From contig NC_087072.1 in the NCBI RefSeq assembly GCF_026151205.1, positions 7,922,084 to 7,986,083 of the forward strand: a stretch of 64,000 bases of DNA, given 5' to 3'. The DNA is from Bolinopsis microptera. Lineage: Eukaryota; Ctenophora; Tentaculata; Lobata; Bolinopsidae. Both the position numbers and the translations under genes were made by a program. Position 1 is the stretch's first letter, and each line of letters starts with the position of its first letter. This document shows positions 24,914 through 34,120 of the stretch, piece by piece. The notes under the pieces are model-generated. The model made no database searches. It saw only the letters and a list, made by a program, of their open reading frames with translations, and had not been told where the DNA came from.

Positions 24914-25613
24914 GTTTACTGGGCCGCGCTCAGCCTGTCATTCCGCCAAATCTTTATGTTAATGACCATAATAGCCTGGGGTCCTCAGGTAAAATAACGT
25001 TGGCCTTTCTTAAGGCTGATCTTTAAGCTCAATAAGGAATAGAAGTGGTACAATATTTCGAATATTTAAAATTTATATTAGTGCACACTATTTGCTTCTG
25101 ATTCACGGTGTCAATCCTTCGCATCTCGCCGATCTGCATACGTGGTTGCGAGAAAATGCGCGGCGCGACCCAGTAGTGCATCGCGCTACAATATCTGCAT
25201 TAGCTAATAATTCATTTATAAAATATGCAGCTTAAGTCACGCTTATGGGGTGCGATTAAAGTTTTACCGTTCTGTGTACATGCTTATACTTTTTGTTTTA
25301 TGAGTAAGCTGTGGGATTGTGAAAATAAGCTATTTCAATGTATTTTGACGCTGATTTCGAAGAAGACCTATTTGCTATTACTGCAAAAATAAAACAAATG
25401 CAATATGCGCCGAATAAATTATTACCAGGCGCAAATGTGAAGCAAATTTAATGGACGGCCTGTACAAACTTTTCAATTCGAAAATTTATAACTATATCAT
25501 ATATATACTTTAACGGGTGATACTCGTAAAACATTTACTGGGCCGCGCTCAGCCTGTCATTCCGCCGAATCTCTATATGTTAATGAACATGATAGCCTGA
25601 GGTCCCCAGGTAA
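24914..25613. repeat. Direct repeat pair, about 80 bp each
   Basis: 24914-24993 and 25532-25613 share about 90 percent identity, starting TTTACTGGGCCGCGCTCAGC and ending in CC(C/T)CAGGTAA. Both are GC-rich islands in AT-rich DNA. They may be ends of one decayed element or two insertions of the same repeat. Confidence 0.75.
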
Positions 25614-26274
25614 TAAAATATCTGTTCCATATGTTGGGACCGTCGACGAGTCCAACTCGGCGCGCGTCCTGGTAGGTTGTAAACCTACAATATATACTGC
25701 TTGAAATCTTCCTTTTTCAAATAAAAGCAAAGCAAGGTAATTATGCATAAACATGATGTGCGCGGCACGTCGACGTGATAATGCAATCTCGCAATGCTGA
25801 ATGCACAATTCCAAATTTAATGAGCAAATGATAATAAATTTTAAAAACTTTTATTTGTACTATTTACTTAAATACTGGATTATCCTGATTCCTGCTGATA
25901 GAAATTAAATTATTTAAATGTGTCTAAATTATTAAATTAAATTATTTAAATGTGACTATACTGAACAATTTATTCATTTTTAGTTCGTTAATATATTACA
26001 TTTTTGGGTTAGCGCGAACTACTTCCTATTCGACAAAATTATTCTATCATCTGCAATCTGTGCTATTCTGGATACACTGACCTCAATACAAGGGTCTTTG
26101 TTTAACCACAAATAATTATTGCCCAAGCCTGATTCAGTGGCCTTGTGTCTGATAATTTCCAGCTGTAAATAATTCGTATTATTACTTTTGGATGCTTGGT
26201 TGGATTATCTGGAAACTGATTCAGCCCTTCGAAACCATTGCCAAAGATGAAGGAAGACGATTGAGATCCAAAAC

Positions 26275-26318
26275 ACAATCATAATTTAGATCTGTTTTTA
26301 GATCTAAATTATGATTGT
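26275..26318. repeat. Perfect hairpin, 19-bp stem and 6-base loop
   Basis: The arm at 26275-26293 is exactly inverted at 26300-26318 around the loop GTTTTT. It is probably a tiny inverted-repeat relic; nothing shows transcription. Confidence 0.75.
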
Positions 26319-27247
26319 TACTTTACTTTTTCTTTACCTACAGAGGCGGCTTGTTGGATGTCCAATCGACGGACTGGGGAGGAGAGGGGGTGGGGGACTT
26401 GGGGCTGGCCAAAGCTCCCTCCAAACTACTGATTGCATTACACACAGGGCCTCATGAATGTAATGTGTCACACTTCACTACACAGGGGACAGCAAACAAA
26501 AACAAAAACTTATAAATTGCTATGGACGAAGCATATATTTCATGAGCCGGGGTCAATGTTAGACCGGACGAAAATATGGCTACATCTCAACAGTGGATAA
26601 CACAGCAGAGGTTCTATTACACTTAAATTCTGTTACCTGAACTCAACTTAACAGTTCTAATATTATAGCATATACTATTGACTATAATATTATGAAGACA
26701 TTTTGTGTCAAAATGAGGCTGTTTAATCATTCTTGTGTGTTTTTAATTAATTTATTATTGTTAAAAAGTTTATATTGAGAATTTTATACAGTAGTCTATA
26801 GACCAATTAAATTATTTACCGGTCACATATGGTCATTGTAAAGTTTGCTTTGCCCAAATTTGACTGCCAAAATTGGTACAATTTGACCGGTTGAGCTATT
26901 TAGTGAGCTAGCATGCCACCTGGTGTTCACCCTTTGTTAATATTTCACCCAGATGGAAACAAATGTTCACTGGACACTTTAACATGTAATCTATATGTGT
27001 TACTCAGCCAATGTGGAGCATATCAGTGCTTCAAAGTGACATTTTAAAACTTTTTGCAATCTCGTTGGTAACTGAATCTGGCAGTCAAAACAGGTTGAGA
27101 CTCTCAGAAAAAGGTCCCATCTACACAGAAAGCCCCGGTTGAGACAACTTTTAATGCTCAGCCTGTGTGGAGCAGTAGCTTGAAAGTTAGGCAATTTTCA
27201 AGACCAAAAATCATACGCTAAACAGTCAAGTTTTTGGTTGAAACTCT

Positions 27248-28915
27248 ATGAACTTTGATCTCTGTGATCTCCACCTGCAACATCTCCTGATTAAAGAAGA
27301 CGGGTTGAAGTCCCATCAGGCTCAAATGAAAAAGTTAGAAGCAGCACTGTCCTCATCATCCAGCTCTGCCACAGACCCTCTAGAATACAGCATAGAGCAG
27401 CTGAACCAGCAACTTGCACAGCTTCAATCGCATCAAACTGCAGCATCTGAAACACCTGCTTGCACTGCCACTCATGAGCTACTTGAGAGAGTCTCACAAG
27501 AACTGAGTGAGCATTCCACCCAACTTAACAACTTAAGCAGTCAAATACAGGATTCTAAAGCATCTCCTCAATCTAAAGCACCACCTGTAGCCCAGTACCC
27601 CTCTCCTCCAGTGCAGGCTCCTCTCCTCTCCTCTCCCCTACAACCTGAACAACCTACCCCTCACTTACCACATGATCAGGTGCCAGTAACTGAAACCAGG
27701 CCAGATTTCATTCTGACTACTGAATCTGAGAAAATTATTGCCTTTCTTCAGTCATGTTCTTTCAAACAAGAGAACGGTCACTCCGTCACTTCATTTGGCA
27801 CCCCCTACCACTACATGGGTTCTAAATCTTCAGAAAATGTGCCACCAATTCCTGAGGAACTCAAACCATTATTTGATGAAATGAACAAAGTACAAACTGA
27901 ACTTTTTAACAAGAGCTACCCGGATCAGCCCCACCTGACGGCCCCGGTTATCAATTCATGTCTCATCAACAAGTATGATGGCTCTGATAGTCACCTGCCT
28001 AACCATTCAGACCGTGAAGTGACCATCCATCCAGAATCATCAATACTTACTTTGTCTCTCGGCCAGATCTGCAAAATCAAGTTCACTGAATGTGACTCTA
28101 GAACTGAATCCTCTCTTGAATGTCATGATCGCTCCCTGTACATAATGAGCCGTAGATCACAAGAAGTTTACAGTCATATGATTGAGCGTGGCTCAATATC
28201 AGATGGTATTAGGTACTCGCTGACCTTTCGTGCTGTTAGCTGGACAAATAAAAATTGCACAAGCTTACATGGTGATTCAAACACAGGCTTCTTGCGTTTT
28301 GGGTCTGACAAGAGGGGTACCTTTGGCGAACTCATGCCAGGTCAAAAGTTCTGGGCTCCCAGAATTGAAGATATCAACCCTGTGTCCTGCATGGGTTACG
28401 CCAATGTGGTGCTCCACTGTGGGATCAATGACGTGAGACAGCCGGATATTAGTTGTGAGAATGATGTTGCTGATTGTTATAATAAACTCAAGCTGAAAAT
28501 TAAACAAATTAAGAATCTTAGCCCCAGCACTAGAGCTGTTTTTGTTTGTAAACTGCTGCCTACTAAGGACTTAGAGCTGAATGTAAAAGTTAATGCATTT
28601 AATAGACTTATTCATTTCGACCTGCTCCCTACATGTAAGGATGTCGTATGTGTTAACGGTTTCGAACAGTTTGCCAGCAACTATGGTCTTGCGGACGAAC
28701 TGTCGAAACAATTCGACAGACATGGTCGACTTGATACACTTCATCTTAACAAGTTAGGGGCAAGAGTCCTTGCTGGACTCATTAAACAATCTGTATTTAT
28801 TAGGTTAAATGGCGGAGAAGACAGAAGAAAACACATCGGCAAAGTCAATGGACGGCTATACAGCAACGTGGCTAGTGGCCCGCCTGCACTGCAGCGGAGG
28901 GGACGGAACGGTTAA
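27248..28915 (+). CDS. LINE ORF1 with AlkB-like 2OG-Fe(II) oxygenase and SGNH/GDSL hydrolase domains
   Basis: 555 residues. Residues 1-100 are helical and glutamine/serine-rich, probably a coiled coil. About 103-145 is a proline-rich linker. Residues about 180-330 have the AlkB-family layout: YHYMG at 187-191, the iron-binding HxD as H253-S-D255, distal H310, and RYSLTFR with R322 and R328 six apart, as in AlkB where these bind 2-oxoglutarate and substrate. The HxD-to-His distance of 57 matches AlkB. Residues about 338-515 have SGNH/GDSL blocks: GDSNT (S344), GIND (N394, D395) and DTLH (D496, H499). SGNH esterase domains are known in ORF1 of CR1-like elements; the AlkB-like domain in front is the unexpected part. 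The upstream in-frame stop (27239-27241) sets the start at 27248. Confidence 0.85.
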   Translation: MNFDLCDLHLQHLLIKEDGLKSHQAQMKKLEAALSSSSSSATDPLEYSIEQLNQQLAQLQSHQTAASETPACTATHELLERVSQELSEHSTQLNNLSSQIQDSKASPQSKAPPVAQYPSPPVQAPLLSSPLQPEQPTPHLPHDQVPVTETRPDFILTTESEKIIAFLQSCSFKQENGHSVTSFGTPYHYMGSKSSENVPPIPEELKPLFDEMNKVQTELFNKSYPDQPHLTAPVINSCLINKYDGSDSHLPNHSDREVTIHPESSILTLSLGQICKIKFTECDSRTESSLECHDRSLYIMSRRSQEVYSHMIERGSISDGIRYSLTFRAVSWTNKNCTSLHGDSNTGFLRFGSDKRGTFGELMPGQKFWAPRIEDINPVSCMGYANVVLHCGINDVRQPDISCENDVADCYNKLKLKIKQIKNLSPSTRAVFVCKLLPTKDLELNVKVNAFNRLIHFDLLPTCKDVVCVNGFEQFASNYGLADELSKQFDRHGRLDTLHLNKLGARVLAGLIKQSVFIRLNGGEDRRKHIGKVNGRLYSNVASGPPALQRRGRNG

Positions 28916-28920
28916 CAGGT

Positions 28921-31900
28921 ATGGTTAATCGTGTTCAAAAGGAAATTTGTAGTCACTGTCTGAAGAATATTGGATTAGGGCTTCCCCACTTTGAATGTTT
29001 TAACTGCAATAGTATTCTCCATGCCAAATGTTTTAATCCTTCCAAAGCGCAAGTTATCAATGACAACTTTTACTGCAACGAGTGTAAACATTCCATATCT
29101 AAAAAATATAATCCTTTTAAAGTAATGACCGATCCTGAAGTTAATGACTGTGACCCATGTATCCAAAAGATGTCCGATGCTTTGGAAAACTGTAGATCCT
29201 ATACAATTAAGGACTTTAACACACATATCAAACCGTGTTTTGCAAGCAACTGCTCCACGATTTTCCAGAACATAGATGGTAATAAAACAAATTTTGATGC
29301 CTTTAGCATGGAACTAAACCGATTAGCCGAAAAATTTAAAATTATTGGACTTGCTGAAACCAATATTGGAATAGAGGAAAGCACTGTCTACCATCTAGAG
29401 GGGTACAATTGTTTCTATCAGGACAAACATATCAATAAAGCAAAGGGAAGTGGAGTAGCATTGTACTTAAAGGACGAACTTAACGGAGTTGTAAACGAAG
29501 AATTATCATGGGTAACCAAAAATCTTGAAACCCTATTTATTACTATTCAACATGATGAACCTGTACATGTAGGAGTACTGTACCGTCCTCCTAGTGGGGA
29601 CTCCTCAGAGGCACTAAATGAACTTAGAAAAATTATTGAATCATGCCCAAAAAAGAATGTTTACATACTAGGTGACTTTAACATTAATCTCCATGATGAA
29701 AACAGTAAACTTGTTCAAGACTTTGAAAACCTTATTCTAGGTCTAGGTTTATCACCACTTATTTCTACTTCCACGCATCATAAACCAGGATGTAACGAAT
29801 CATGCATTGACAACATACTCACCAACAACATAGAGAACTCTATCTGCTCTGGAACAATTAGTACCTGCATCAGTCACCATCATGCTGTATTTAACATATT
29901 CAACTCACCCCTAGTCAGTACTGAGGTTCATGAACAAAACTATTTCCAGTACTATGACTACTGTGCAAAAAATGTGGACAAATTTGTGGAAGTACTAGAC
30001 AATGAATTAACTAGTGATCCACCAGAAGACTTCAGTAATTTTTTCACTGTATTTAATCATCAACTAGACAGTGCATGTAAACTAAACCAGCCTAAGTGTT
30101 CTAAACGTACTGCTAAGAATAATCCATGGATTACATCAGGCCTGATTGCCTCTATAAATAGAAAACATGAGCTTTATGACCTGTGGAAAAAGGCAGTTAA
30201 GAAGAAATGCCTCAACGCCTCTTCAACCAACCATGCAGACTGTCTTACCCTTTGTTTTAATTGTACAAATAAAGTAACACGTCATGAAGAATTTAAGGCA
30301 CACCGGAAGTTATTAAACCACCTTATTAATTCTGCAAAACGTAAGTATCATGGTGTTAAGATTACAGAATGCGCTGGAGATAGTAAGAAAACTTGGCAGA
30401 TAATTAATGAACTGCGTGGTAAGAAGAGACGTGAGATTAAACCTAACTTTGTGATAAATAACGAGCGTGTGATTAATCGGCGTGTAATTGCAAATGAGTT
30501 CAATAAATACTTTGCCTCTATTGCAGCTAACTTGAACGAAGCTTACTCTGGTGACTTCTTAAGAATAAATTCCCTGCCGTCATTTACTGATTACCTGCCC
30601 ACATCAGTTACGTCCAGTATTTTTCTTTGTGATTGTGACTGTATTGAGATTAAAGAGATCATAAACGAACTAAAAAACGGGAAATCTAGTGACATACCTA
30701 TTCATGTGATCAAGAAGTCGTGTCAAATTACTGCACCGTACTTAGCTAGATACTTTAATAAATGCATGCAAGAAGGCCACTTTCCCGATGAATTAAAAAC
30801 TGGGAGAATCAGCCCCATTTACAAAAAAGAAGATGAACAGCTTTTAGAAAACTATAGACCAGTATCAACTCTACCTGTATTCGGGAAAATTCTAGAAAAG
30901 TTAATATATAAGCGGCTCTATAGTTTCCTTACTTCCAAGGGTATAATACATGAAAACCAGTTCGGCTTTAGAAAAGGACACTCCACCAGCCATGCACTGA
31001 ACTACTCTGTAGAACATATAGAATCGTTAATTAGTAAAAAGCAACATGTCCTAGGGGTCTTTATCGATCTCTCAAAAGCCTTTGACACTCTAGACCACTG
31101 TAAACTAACTACAAAGTTAAACAACTATGGCATAAGAGGAAATGCTCTGAATCTTATCTCTAGTTATTTGTCTAATAGGAAACAATTTGTAAACGTTTTG
31201 GATACCAAATCTGATGAATTACCGGTTGAATTCGGGGTCCCTCAGGGTAGTGTATTAGGACCTCTACTTTTCCTACTGTACATCAATGACATATGCAATA
31301 TAACTAAAAAGGGTAAATTTGTCTTATTTGCAGACGATACTAATATATTTGTCGCTGCCGATTCGAGAAATAAAGTATACGAATTGGCTAATGAAGTACT
31401 ACAGGCCGTAAACAAGTATATGGGAGTTAACCTACTGCACATTAATGTAAAGAAGTGTTGTTACATGTATTTTTCTCCCTCTAAACGTAATAATAACGAA
31501 TTAGATGCCGATATAGATAGCCAAAACTTGTCCATTAATAACAAAATAATTAAACGTGTAAGTCAGACAAAATTTCTCGGAGTAATCATGGACGATAAAT
31601 TGAGCTGGAAACCACATATATCATCCCTCAACAAGAAACTAAGAAGTGCTTGTGGACGTATCTACCGTATTAAGAAATGCTTACCAGAATCACTATATAA
31701 GCAAATATATCATTCCCTCTTTGAATCACACCTAGGTTATGCTATTTCTGTCTGGGGAGGTATTCCCAATAATCAGTTAAAACCGCTATTTATTACTCAA
31801 AAGAAGTGTATCAGGATTCTATTTGGAGACTATGAAGCTTATGTAGACAAATTCAAGACATGTGCTAGAGCAAGACCAATTAATTCTCAACGTCTAGGAT

Positions 31901-32265
31901 CTGAATTCTATGTTAAAGAGTCCACTAAGCCTCTATTCACAAAACATGAATTACTTGTTACAGAGAACCTGTACCGATACCGTTGTTTAATGGAACTTTT
32001 CAAGATCATTAAGTCACGAGTACCAATTTCGTTATACTACTTATTCAACATATCAAATAGGAAAGATAATCTGTTCATTACACCCTCTCCAACTAATCAA
32101 TTTATTTATAAATCTGCATGGCTTTGGAACGAATTCCGTAAAGTTGGCCCGTTAAATTTCACCTCCACATGCGGATCTGTCAAGAATTTACTTAAACAGT
32201 CACTTCTAAGAGCTCAAAACCGGTATGGAACTGAGTGGTGTGACAGAAATTTCACTGAATTCTGA
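28921..32265 (+). CDS. LINE ORF2: PHD-like finger, endonuclease, reverse transcriptase
   Basis: 1114 residues starting five bases after the ORF1 stop, in another frame, which suggests coupled re-initiation. The N terminus has a C4HC3 pattern (C10, C13, C26, C29, H34, C37, C52, C55) typical of a PHD finger. The endonuclease domain spans about 105-330, with GLAETN near 143 and GDFNINL near 251. The reverse transcriptase spans about 600-900: YRPVSTLP, QFGFRKGHST, FGVPQGSVLGP and FADD at about 802-805. A basic C-terminal region follows. The frame is intact throughout. PHD-like fingers in CR1-group LINEs have been suggested to read chromatin; here that is inference. The product would nick target DNA and reverse-transcribe the element RNA. 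Confidence 0.93.
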   Translation: MVNRVQKEICSHCLKNIGLGLPHFECFNCNSILHAKCFNPSKAQVINDNFYCNECKHSISKKYNPFKVMTDPEVNDCDPCIQKMSDALENCRSYTIKDFNTHIKPCFASNCSTIFQNIDGNKTNFDAFSMELNRLAEKFKIIGLAETNIGIEESTVYHLEGYNCFYQDKHINKAKGSGVALYLKDELNGVVNEELSWVTKNLETLFITIQHDEPVHVGVLYRPPSGDSSEALNELRKIIESCPKKNVYILGDFNINLHDENSKLVQDFENLILGLGLSPLISTSTHHKPGCNESCIDNILTNNIENSICSGTISTCISHHHAVFNIFNSPLVSTEVHEQNYFQYYDYCAKNVDKFVEVLDNELTSDPPEDFSNFFTVFNHQLDSACKLNQPKCSKRTAKNNPWITSGLIASINRKHELYDLWKKAVKKKCLNASSTNHADCLTLCFNCTNKVTRHEEFKAHRKLLNHLINSAKRKYHGVKITECAGDSKKTWQIINELRGKKRREIKPNFVINNERVINRRVIANEFNKYFASIAANLNEAYSGDFLRINSLPSFTDYLPTSVTSSIFLCDCDCIEIKEIINELKNGKSSDIPIHVIKKSCQITAPYLARYFNKCMQEGHFPDELKTGRISPIYKKEDEQLLENYRPVSTLPVFGKILEKLIYKRLYSFLTSKGIIHENQFGFRKGHSTSHALNYSVEHIESLISKKQHVLGVFIDLSKAFDTLDHCKLTTKLNNYGIRGNALNLISSYLSNRKQFVNVLDTKSDELPVEFGVPQGSVLGPLLFLLYINDICNITKKGKFVLFADDTNIFVAADSRNKVYELANEVLQAVNKYMGVNLLHINVKKCCYMYFSPSKRNNNELDADIDSQNLSINNKIIKRVSQTKFLGVIMDDKLSWKPHISSLNKKLRSACGRIYRIKKCLPESLYKQIYHSLFESHLGYAISVWGGIPNNQLKPLFITQKKCIRILFGDYEAYVDKFKTCARARPINSQRLGSEFYVKESTKPLFTKHELLVTENLYRYRCLMELFKIIKSRVPISLYYLFNISNRKDNLFITPSPTNQFIYKSAWLWNEFRKVGPLNFTSTCGSVKNLLKQSLLRAQNRYGTEWCDRNFTEF

Positions 32266-34120
32266 TTATGAAGTGATATTCATTTGCCCGTTATTCCCAC
32301 TTAAGCACTTACTGACTGACAAGCTTATCTATGAATACCATGCTTGAATTTAGGTAAACAACATACAACTCATTCCCAGTTACGCTGAGCGCAACCGCCG
32401 AATGACACAGTAATATGGGCACGCGCATAGCATTGCGCGCCGATGCTGTCTGCGCGTTGTCGGCCGAAACTTGGGAAGTTCCCGCTCTAATATTCAGACG
32501 ACAGTGATGACTCATTAAGAGCACTAATTTCGACCACTTTCCCGGTCGAGCCATACCAAATCAAACTAATTGACCCACGTGTATAGCCAATGTCCTGGCG
32601 GTGCTGAGCCGATGTAAAACTCTTCTGTAAACTCTTTTGTCTCTTGTAACTTGTTTATATTTTATATTTAAGTTATACTGTGTACTGTGTACAATAGTTA
32701 TAGCGTATATATAGTGTGTAGTGTGTAGTGGTTATTTTGTTGTGACGTGTCACTTTATATTTTGCTACCAACGTCAGCCTTGACTTACCATTTATTGTAA
32801 TTGGTACAGCATATATCAAAACTAAAACACTGTTTTCGATCTGACGGGTGATGGGCTCTCTCTGATGGGACACGGTTCTAGGGGGTACCCGGGGTACGAG
32901 TTAACGAATAGTGTTCGTGTCCTTCCACAACCCCCTCTCATTGTGTTTTTGACGGAGGAGAAGCCTAGTTCATCCGTCTGCATCGCTTAATCGAGTTGAA
33001 AATTTAGCCAATAACAAACTAAATTACATGTTATACTGATAGCAGGTGTAGAGTTTATAACATACAAATTCTAAATTTTTGACGGCTGACGATGGTAAGT
33101 CGCTATGTTTAATTCGGGACTTTTATAGTCTTAAGTCTTGGAGCTCAAAATGTCTCGTGCTGTGGGCCGTATAAACGGCGCACACCACCGCCCCGCCTTA
33201 CTGCTTACATTACTTCATGGTTGCGGGCGGAGCTGGTGCCGTTTGTCTCGGCCTCGAGTGGCGAGTGCTTGCCCATCGAATACACAATTGAAACACTAAT
33301 TATTTATTGGAATTCTACAGTTTCCAAAACGAAGTACGAGGATATATTAACTTTGAGCTTTGTTTTGGCGACTGCTTCATCGATGGGCGAGTAGGTATTT
33401 GTTGTTTAGCAGTGTTGAATATTGGAGCAATTATATAATGCAATGTATATCTCCATCATAATATAGGCTAGTGTAAACATATATAATCAATAATACAAAC
33501 AAATGGTATTAGTAACTCGCTAGATTATAGATGTTATTTAAACACATATGTTTACGTCAATTATTACTAAAATTAATATTCTTTTTGCTTTAATATAATT
33601 ACATGTCACATAATGGATTAGTTGAATGAAACGTGTGCTACAAATGTCTACGCCTCACGCAAAACTGCGTACCGCTTAGTACTTCATGCTTGAGCGGTAC
33701 TGCGGTTGACAGTGGCGCGCACTCAATTTAATCACAAATAACGAGCGCGCGGTTTTTTGGAATCTCTCCATTATTATATTAATTAGGTCGCAGTGTTCAC
33801 GGCCTGTACTGCGTGAACGACAGAAATATCTTTTAATTATTTGCTTCTGAAATTTTGGCTCTAGAAATTAAGAAATATGACATGTAATTGTAAGATATGT
33901 ATTGACATGTATTGTAAGATAACAATTAAATAGATCAGATCATGTGCGCGGCGCCTACAGCTGACCTACGAATTTCTGAACAATTTTAAATTGTGGCTGT
34001 GTGCGCGGCGTACTGTATATGTGTTTGAAATTGAAATTTGAATTTATTTATGAATATAACATTATGTATTGATTGTTTTGTGGTAAATAAAAATTTTTCT
34101 TTCCTAAATTTTTCTTTCCT
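32266..34120 (+). other. 3' region of the LINE
   Basis: Non-coding, with patches richer in GC (32400-32470, 33150-33280) and an inverted pair TTGCCCATCGA / TCGATGGGCGA near 33269 and 33378. The symmetry of the host motif array implies that all of it came in with, or inside, the LINE. A second small insertion within it is possible. Confidence 0.55.

Larger units (their letters stand above)
23805..26811. other. Gene-free stretch with dispersed repeats
   Basis: Holds an 80-bp direct repeat (24914-24993 and 25532-25613), a possible hammerhead-ribozyme remnant near 25634-25690, and a perfect 19-bp-stem hairpin at 26275-26318. A GC-richer patch at 26340-26480 has an open frame without recognisable domains. 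No gene is supported. Confidence 0.55.
27247..34120 (+). mobile_element. CR1-like LINE, near full length, with two long ORFs
   Basis: ORF1 (27248-28915) and ORF2 (28921-32265) are both intact. A 1.85-kb 3' region ends in a duplicated 15-bp unit (AAATTTTTCTTTCCT at 34091-34105 and 34106-34120), the kind of short tandem tail seen on CR1-group elements. Host-element sequence resumes at 34121. A short candidate target duplication GAAAC occurs just before 27247 and at 34125. The host array supports the insertion: its motif symmetry is restored if about 6.8 kb is removed here. The 5' UTR is essentially absent, so the copy may be slightly 5'-truncated. Confidence 0.88.

Noticed and set aside
26315-26515. 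GC-richer ORF with GGLLDVQSTDWGG
   Set aside because: The composition is notable, but no family, splice frame or partner exon could be found.
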